Source: Pseudomonadota bacterium (GTDB lineage Bacteria; Pseudomonadota; Gammaproteobacteria; Burkholderiales; Burkholderiaceae). From it: a DNA stretch of 64,000 nt. A program made the position numbers and the translations under genes. Where the stretch lies: contig JAJXUC010000003.1 of assembly GCA_021783435.1 (NCBI GenBank), positions 1 through 64,000 on the forward strand. Reading direction: 5' to 3'. Shown here in pieces: positions 58,643 to 64,000 of this stretch (the first letter of the stretch is position 1; every line of letters begins with the position of its first letter). The notes under the pieces are model-generated. The model was not told where the DNA came from. It searched no databases and worked only from the letters and a program-made list of their open reading frames with translations.

Positions 58643-60435
58643 GGCTTGGCTCCGGTGGGTGGGGTCGTGATGGGGGCATTCCAGGCGGCAGGCAGGCGCG
58701 AGGCGGCAGCTTGCGCTGCGGTTCCGTAGTCCTGTCCCGGTTTTGCAATGACCGCGTAGCGTGGAGTGCGTGCGATGACTTGCAGCGGCAGATGCATGGC
58801 CCGCAGTGCGCCCAACTGCCCGGCTGGCATGAAGGCCAGCGGCAGGCGATCCCGCTGCCATCGCCGAGCGAAGTCGGCCAGCGTGGGGACCCACAATTGC
58901 GGTTGCTGCGTGATGCCGAAGTGCAGCTCGCCCTGGTACTCCACCACCGTCACGGTCCGGCGCAAGTAGAACGGCAGCGTCTGGTCATAAGTCCCCACGA
59001 CGTAGAACGGCTGACCGGCATGAAGCCATGGCCGGATGGCGGCGACCACATCCTTGGTCGATGCCGTGCGCCCCAGAACCTGAAACCCCTGCGACGCCAC
59101 CGTGAAGCCAAGAAACATGCAGATGGCCAGCGCCAGCACGGCAGCGCTGCGGCGCCCGGCCTTCTCCCAGCGCCAGGCCAGCGCGCTGCCGACGATGCCC
59201 AGCCCCGCGGTGATTTCCAGCCACCAGCCGTATTGCTGGTACAGCGAGCCGGGCGTGATCGCGTTGCCGGCGCGCCAAAGCTGGGTCAAACCCACGGCGG
59301 TCGCCAGCGAGATGAAGCCATAGAGCGCAAACTGCCGGCGCAAGGTACCGCGCTGGGCATGGGCGAAATGGTTGCCGATCATCAGCGCCAGCGCCGGAAA
59401 CACCGGCAGGATGTAGGACGGCAGCTTGGAGTGTGAAGCGCTGAAAAAAACGAAGATGAACACGGCCCAGATCAGCAGCGCCCAGTTGGGTTTGAAACCG
59501 GGTCTGCCGGTAACCACTGTGCCCGCGCTTGGGGCTTCGATGCCACTGGGCTGCTTCCACGCATGCCGCAGGCCGCCGAACAAACCACCCACCCAGGGCA
59601 GCACGGCGAGCAGCAGGATGGGGAAGAAATACCACCACGGCCCAGGCCGCGCCAGTTCCGGCGTGAGAAAGCGGGTGAACTGCTGGTAGATGAAGTAGTA
59701 ATCGAAAAACTCGGGGTTGCGCAGCTGCACCAGCACATGCCAGGGCAGGCCGATCGCCAGAAAAATCAGCAGGCCGGTGACGATGTGCAGCCGCTTCCAC
59801 AGGCCCCAGTCGCGTGTAACCAGGGTGTATAGCACCAGCGTCATGCCGGGAAAGGCCGGGCCGATAAGCCCCTTGGACAGCAGCGCCAGCGCCATGAAGG
59901 CCCAGCAGGACCACATCCAGTTGCGGTTCTGCGCCGGCGTTGCAGCATCGCGCTGCGCCAGCAAAAAACTCAGCAGGCTGCCGCCCAGCATGGCCGACAC
60001 ACCCATATCCAGGGTGTTGATGTGGCCCATCGCCACCCAGTACAGGCTGCTGGCCAGAATGGCCGCTGCGTACAGCCCGGTGCGGGCGCCGAAGACGCGC
60101 CAACCCGTGTAGCCGGTGAGCAAAATGGTGAAGAAGCCGGTGAGTCCGGTCCACAGCCGGGCTTGCCATTGGCCGAGGCCGAACACCTCGTAAGCCACGG
60201 CCGTGGCCCAATATTGCAGCGGAGGCTTCTCGAAATATTTCAGGCCATCGAGATGCGGCGTGACCCAGTTGCCGCTGGCCACCATTTCACGTGGAATTTC
60301 GGCGTAGCGGCCCTCGTCCGTGGGCACCAGATCGCGGTAGCCCAACACCCCGAACCACAGGACAGCCAGCATGATGGCCATCAAGCACAGCATGCTGCGT
60401 GAGGGAAGACGGTCTTGCTGCGAGGATGGGGTCAC
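58639..60435 (-). CDS. arnT: Lipid A Ara4N glycosyltransferase
   Basis: The 598-residue integral membrane glycosyltransferase of the PMT/ArnT type has the family's first-loop motif YRDLVPTDEGRYAEIPREM and FEKPPLQYWATAVAYEVFG, around a dozen hydrophobic helices, SASHSKLPSYILPVFPALAL and a C-terminal periplasmic domain. It moves Ara4N from undecaprenyl phosphate to lipid A, lowering surface charge and giving polymyxin resistance. Here arnT leads the operon, whereas E. coli places arnB first. Two hairpins lie just upstream. Confidence 0.93.
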   Translation of the reverse strand: MTPSSQQDRLPSRSMLCLMAIMLAVLWFGVLGYRDLVPTDEGRYAEIPREMVASGNWVTPHLDGLKYFEKPPLQYWATAVAYEVFGLGQWQARLWTGLTGFFTILLTGYTGWRVFGARTGLYAAAILASSLYWVAMGHINTLDMGVSAMLGGSLLSFLLAQRDAATPAQNRNWMWSCWAFMALALLSKGLIGPAFPGMTLVLYTLVTRDWGLWKRLHIVTGLLIFLAIGLPWHVLVQLRNPEFFDYYFIYQQFTRFLTPELARPGPWWYFFPILLLAVLPWVGGLFGGLRHAWKQPSGIEAPSAGTVVTGRPGFKPNWALLIWAVFIFVFFSASHSKLPSYILPVFPALALMIGNHFAHAQRGTLRRQFALYGFISLATAVGLTQLWRAGNAITPGSLYQQYGWWLEITAGLGIVGSALAWRWEKAGRRSAAVLALAICMFLGFTVASQGFQVLGRTASTKDVVAAIRPWLHAGQPFYVVGTYDQTLPFYLRRTVTVVEYQGELHFGITQQPQLWVPTLADFARRWQRDRLPLAFMPAGQLGALRAMHLPLQVIARTPRYAVIAKPGQDYGTAAQAAASRLPAAWNAPITTPPTGAKP

Positions 60436-60467
60436 GGCACTGGCGCTAGAGATACAAGGGCCCGAGC

Positions 60468-60497
60468 AGTCCGCGAGCGGACTCCCCCTGGAGGGGA
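60468..60497 (-). promoter_or_regulatory. Tandem hairpins before arnT
   Basis: Two adjoining stems, AGTCCG/CGGACT with a CGAG loop (60468-60483) and TCCCC/GGGGA with a CTGGA loop (60483-60497), lie between tRNA-Thr and arnT. No T-tract follows. They may mark the 3' end of the tRNA transcript or sit in the arnT leader. Confidence 0.35.
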
Positions 60498-60541
60498 TAA
60501 CGAAACCCGGGAGTGGCTTCTCGATTCCCGCAGAGCCGTTC

Positions 60542-60617
60542 TGGTGCCGGTGAAAGGAATCGAACCCTCGACCTTCTCATTACGAATGAGCTGCTCTACC
60601 AACTGAGCTACACCGGC
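60542..60617 (-). tRNA. tRNA-Thr (CGT anticodon)
   Basis: Read on the minus strand, this is a 76-base cloverleaf: acceptor GCCGGTG/CACCGGC, D arm GCTC/GAGC, anticodon stem GCTCA/TGAGA-type pairing with loop TTCGTAA (anticodon CGT), T loop TTCGATT, and encoded CCA at 60544-60542. Confidence 0.96.
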
Positions 60618-60697
60618 GGCAAACGGGAAATCTTAACTGATCCAACGCGAGAAACGGTCGATCAGACGTTGCCGCGCTCGCATCCGCACAGCCGTAT

Positions 60698-61711
60698 TCA
60701 TGGTGCTTCCTGGTGATACGCATGCAGCAGGGCGACTTCTTCGCTGCTGCCCAGCATGACCGCCGCACGTTGATGCAGGCTGGTCGGCTGGATGTCGAGA
60801 ATGCGCTGCGTTCCGGCCATGGCCATGCCGCCCGCCTGTTCAACCAGGAGCGCCATGGGACTCGCCTCGTAGAGCAGGCGCAGCTTGCCGGCGCGATCGG
60901 GCTCGCGCCGGTCCCAGGGGTAGAGAAAGACGCCGCCGCGACTGAGCACGCGGTGCACGTCGGCCACCATGCTGCCGACCCAGCGCATGTTGAAGTCCTT
61001 GCCACGCGGCCCGTTCACACCTTGCAGGCATTCGTCGATGTAGCGCCGCACGGGTGGTGCCCAGTGGCGCAGGTTGGACATGTTGATGGAGAACTCACGG
61101 GTGGATTCGGGGATGCGCAGGCCTTCCTGCGTCAGCACGAAACTGCCCTGGTCGCTATCGAGGGTGAACATGGCCACGCCGTGGCCGAGCGTGAGCACCA
61201 GCGTGGTTTGCGGGCCGTAGGTGCAGTAGCCGGCGGCCACTTGCTGGCGCCCGGGTTGCAGAAAGTGCTCGGGGCCGACTTCGCTGACGCCATCGGCCAG
61301 GTGCAGCACCGAGAAAATGGTGCCGATGGTGACGTTGACTTCGATGTTGCTGGAGCCGTCGAGCGGGTCGAACATCAACAGGTATTCGCCGCGCGGATAG
61401 CGGTGCGGAATGGTGTGGATGCGCTCCAGTTCCTCCGAGGCCATGGCCGCCAGATGCCCGCCCCATTCGTTGGCTTCGAGCAGCACGTCGTTGGCGATGA
61501 TGTCGAGCTTTTTCTGCACCTCGCCCTGGATGTTTTCACTGCCGGCGCTGCCCATGATGCCGGCGCTGGCGCCTTTGCTGACGGCGTGACTGATGCGCTT
61601 GCAGGCGCGTGCCACTTGCTCGATGAGCAGGCGCAGCGAGCCGGGAATATGGCCGTGGGTGCGTTCTTGCTCGATGAGCCAGCGCGACAGGCTGATGGTG
61701 GTCTCGGACAT
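60698..61711 (-). CDS. fbp: Fructose-1,6-bisphosphatase class I
   Basis: The 337-residue enzyme has [16 protein letters not shown] at the N-terminus, [16 protein letters not shown], the metal site [20 protein letters not shown] and [20 protein letters not shown]. It dephosphorylates fructose-1,6-bisphosphate in gluconeogenesis and, in autotrophs, the Calvin cycle. The frame stays open to 62299, inside pepN, so I use the ATG at 61711 ([10 protein letters not shown]), which has AGGAAA upstream. It lies 62 bases after pepN. Confidence 0.96.
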   Translation of the reverse strand: MSETTISLSRWLIEQERTHGHIPGSLRLLIEQVARACKRISHAVSKGASAGIMGSAGSENIQGEVQKKLDIIANDVLLEANEWGGHLAAMASEELERIHTIPHRYPRGEYLLMFDPLDGSSNIEVNVTIGTIFSVLHLADGVSEVGPEHFLQPGRQQVAAGYCTYGPQTTLVLTLGHGVAMFTLDSDQGSFVLTQEGLRIPESTREFSINMSNLRHWAPPVRRYIDECLQGVNGPRGKDFNMRWVGSMVADVHRVLSRGGVFLYPWDRREPDRAGKLRLLYEASPMALLVEQAGGMAMAGTQRILDIQPTSLHQRAAVMLGSSEEVALLHAYHQEAP

Positions 61712-61773
61712 CGGGGTTTCCTGCGTGTTGGAGTGACGGCTGCGGATGCGGTGTGAATCGGATCGGCCGTTGA

Positions 61774-64000
61774 TCAGGCCAGGGCCTTGCCCAGGATCTC
61801 GCGGGTATCGGCCGACAGGTCTGGATGGGCCGCGAGTTCGCGCATGACGGGCTCGACCACCTGAGCGTAGGAGGGCGCGAGTTTGCGCCAACGGTCCAGC
61901 GCGCGGGCCAGACGGGCGGCGACTTGCGGGTTGATGGCGTCGAGCGTGCGCACCTGCTCGGCCCAGAACCCGTAGCCAGCGCCATCGAGGCGGTGGAAGG
62001 CGCCGGGGTTGCCCTGGCAGAACGTGGAGATGACACTGCGCGCACGATTGGGGTTGCGTATGCTGAAATCGGGGCGCTGCATCAGGGCACGAATGGCACG
62101 GATCTCGGCCCCAGGCGCGCTGGCCTGCAACGCAAACCATTTGTCCATCACCAGCGGTTCGTGAGCGAACTGTGCGGCGAAGCGCTCCAACGCTGGCGCC
62201 GCGAGCTCGGCGCGGCTGCCGACCAGGGCAGCGAGGGCGTCGAAGCGGTCGGTCATGTTGTCGGCATCCTTCACCAACTGGTAGGCGCGCCCTTGCCACA
62301 CCGCATCACCCGTGAGACAGAGGTAGGACAATGCGAGATTGCGCAAACCGCGGCGGCCGGCGCCGGCGAAATCCGGGGTGTAGCCGCTGGCGGGTGCAAG
62401 CGCATGCCACGTTTGCTCCCAGTCGGCTCGCAGTTGTTCTGCGAGGGCCAGGCGCATGGTCTGGCGGGTTTGATGGATGCGTGCCGGATCGATTGGGCTG
62501 AGCTGCTCGGCGATATAGCCTTCGCTGGGCAGCGTGAGCGCGAGTTCCTTGAATGCGGGATCGAGCGTGGTGTCGTGCAGCACCGCACGCAGGGCATCGA
62601 GGTAGGCCGCGTCCAATGGGAGATTGCCGTCCTGCAGGGCGGGCAGCAAGCGGGCCAGGGCCAGGCGCTGTGCCGCCTCCCAACGGTTGAAAGGATCGGT
62701 GTCGTGGGCCAGGAGCACCTGACGGTCCGCGTCGCTCAGACCGTCGTCGAGCAGCACGGGGGCCGAGAAGCCACGCAGCAACGAAGGGATGGGCTCGGCG
62801 TCCACCTCATGCAGCACGAAACTCTGCTGCGGCTGGCTGAGCACCAGCAGGGCCTCGGTGCCGCGCGCGCCGGTTTCCATGTGGAAGCTCAGCGCCTCGC
62901 CACCGCGGGCCAGCAGGCCCAGGCGCAATGGAATGATTTGCGCCTGCTTGTCGGGCTGGCCGGGTGTGGCGGGGCAGGCCTGCGTCAAGCTGAGGGTGTA
63001 GCTGCGGGCAGTGGCGTCATACTGGCCGGCGGCGCGCAGGCGCGGCGTGCCAGCCTGGGCGTACCACAGGCTGAACTGGGATCGGTGCACGTCCAGCGCC
63101 GAGCCGGGGTTGGCGTCGGCCATGGCGGCGAGGAAGTCGTCGCAGGTCACGGCCTGGCCGTCGTGGCGGGCGAAGTAGAGCTTCATGCCGGCAGCGAAGC
63201 CGGCGCGGCCGACGAGCGTTTGCATCATGCGCACGACTTCGGCCCCTTTTTCGTAGACCGTGGGGGTGTAGAAGTTGTCGATGGCCACGTAGCTGTCGGG
63301 GCGCACCGGGTGGGCCATGGGGCCGGCATCCTCCGGGAACTGCACTGCGCGCAGTCCACGCACGTCCTCGATGCGTTTGACCGCGCGGGCCGATTCGCCG
63401 CCAGTTTGCGCCGCCAGATCCTGGGTGAACTCCTGATCGCGGAACACCGTGAGGCCTTCTTTCAGGCTGAGCTGAAACCAGTCTCGGCAGGTGATGCGGT
63501 TGCCGGTCCAGTTGTGGAAATACTCGTGGCCGACCACCGACTCGATATTCATGTAATCGACATCGGTGGCGGTGGCCGGGTTGGCCAGCACGTACTTGGT
63601 GTTGAAGATGTTGAGGCCCTTGTTCTCCATCGCACCCATGTTGAAGTCGGAGACGGCGACGATCATGAAGCGGTCGAGGTCCAGGCTCAGGCCGAAGCGC
63701 TGCTCGTCCCAGGCGACCGAATGCACCAGGGACTGCATGGCATGCTCGGTCTTGTCCAGGTCGCCTTCGCGCACATACACCTGCAGCAGGTGTTCGCGGC
63801 CATCGGCCGCCCGGATGCGCTGCTCGCGGCACACCAGACGCCCGGCCACCAGCGCGAACAGATAGCTGGGTTTGGGGAAAGGATCTTCCCACACCGCCTC
63901 CATGCGGCCGTCGTCGAGCGGGCGCTGGCTTTTGAGGTTGCCGTTGGACAGCAGCAGCGGGTACTTGGCCTTGTCGGCGCGCAGCACCACGGTGAAGCGG
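61774..64000 (-). CDS. pepN: Aminopeptidase N (N-terminus beyond window)
   Basis: The visible C-terminal 742 or so residues of an M1-family zinc aminopeptidase run to the window edge; roughly the first 130-150 residues are missing. Family motifs are the exopeptidase signature [15 protein letters not shown], the zinc site [17 protein letters not shown] with the following [15 protein letters not shown], and [17 protein letters not shown] ahead of the catalytic tyrosine region. The C-terminal helical domain ends [13 protein letters not shown]. It removes N-terminal residues from peptides in the cytoplasm. Confidence 0.95.
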   Translation of the reverse strand, partial: RFTVVLRADKAKYPLLLSNGNLKSQRPLDDGRMEAVWEDPFPKPSYLFALVAGRLVCREQRIRAADGREHLLQVYVREGDLDKTEHAMQSLVHSVAWDEQRFGLSLDLDRFMIVAVSDFNMGAMENKGLNIFNTKYVLANPATATDVDYMNIESVVGHEYFHNWTGNRITCRDWFQLSLKEGLTVFRDQEFTQDLAAQTGGESARAVKRIEDVRGLRAVQFPEDAGPMAHPVRPDSYVAIDNFYTPTVYEKGAEVVRMMQTLVGRAGFAAGMKLYFARHDGQAVTCDDFLAAMADANPGSALDVHRSQFSLWYAQAGTPRLRAAGQYDATARSYTLSLTQACPATPGQPDKQAQIIPLRLGLLARGGEALSFHMETGARGTEALLVLSQPQQSFVLHEVDAEPIPSLLRGFSAPVLLDDGLSDADRQVLLAHDTDPFNRWEAAQRLALARLLPALQDGNLPLDAAYLDALRAVLHDTTLDPAFKELALTLPSEGYIAEQLSPIDPARIHQTRQTMRLALAEQLRADWEQTWHALAPASGYTPDFAGAGRRGLRNLALSYLCLTGDAVWQGRAYQLVKDADNMTDRFDALAALVGSRAELAAPALERFAAQFAHEPLVMDKWFALQASAPGAEIRAIRALMQRPDFSIRNPNRARSVISTFCQGNPGAFHRLDGAGYGFWAEQVRTLDAINPQVAARLARALDRWRKLAPSYAQVVEPVMRELAAHPDLSADTREILGKALA

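Overview
The window is high-GC, densely coded chromosomal DNA. It most likely comes from a betaproteobacterium of the order Burkholderiales, perhaps a Thiomonas-like organism. This is inferred from protein resemblance and gene order: glnA-small exported protein-ntrB-ntrC, an Ara4N lipid A locus with ArnA split into two genes, type III CoA-transferase catabolic genes and a single glycogen operon. No search was run, so the genus is a guess. I found no insertion sequence, prophage, CRISPR array, rRNA or replication origin. Four tRNA genes (Pro-TGG, Arg-TCT, Asp-GTC, Thr-CGT) are present.

Layout. 1-5000, minus strand: a LysR regulator followed by a catabolic set (type III CoA-transferase, HMG-CoA-lyase-like enzyme, isocitrate-lyase/PEP-mutase-family enzyme, MFS transporter cut by the window edge), probably for a short branched or C5 carboxylic acid. 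5200-11100: small accessory genes, including a probably degraded DMT transporter, a three-gene group (HglS/DUF1338 dioxygenase, DsbB, luciferase-like monooxygenase), tRNA-Pro, a cupin, a LysE-type exporter and a DUF4404 protein. 11200-15950: an MBL-fold hydrolase, then a copper-type homeostasis unit (MerR regulator, P1B-ATPase, CopZ-like chaperone) with striking inverted repeats in front of it. 16000-29100: tRNA-Arg, then the minus-strand operon malQ-glgB-glgX-pgm-glgC-glgA-glgP, with most junctions overlapping. 29300-32800: ETF-ubiquinone oxidoreductase behind a TetR-type operator, then a CYTH-CHAD protein. 33100-40000: tRNA-Asp with promoter and terminator, then mixed single genes (hemolysin III, ABM monooxygenase, two SDRs, GNAT, UPF0149/SEC-C, DUF1269, class III aminotransferase).

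40200-46300: the nitrogen-control locus. glnA has a -24/-12 sigma-54 promoter with NtrC-type dyads about 110 and 139 bases upstream of the predicted start, and is followed by an exported protein gene and ntrB-ntrC. 46300-53100: xthA; a class I fumarase abutting a glutamate racemase that carries an N-terminal CWC cysteine-rich domain; a YqhA-like membrane protein; and acetyl-CoA synthetase. 53100-60450: a seven-gene minus-strand operon arnT-arnE/F-arnB-arnC-arnA(formyltransferase)-arnA(decarboxylase)-arnD for 4-amino-4-deoxy-L-arabinose addition to lipid A. 60500-64000: tRNA-Thr, fructose-1,6-bisphosphatase and aminopeptidase N, which runs off the right edge.

I do not see a clearly new multi-gene system. 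The most unusual items are the 14-bp dyad containing a perfect -10 hexamer before the copper genes, a 17-codon leader ORF coupled to the CoA-transferase, the CWC-MurI fusion, and the glnA control region.
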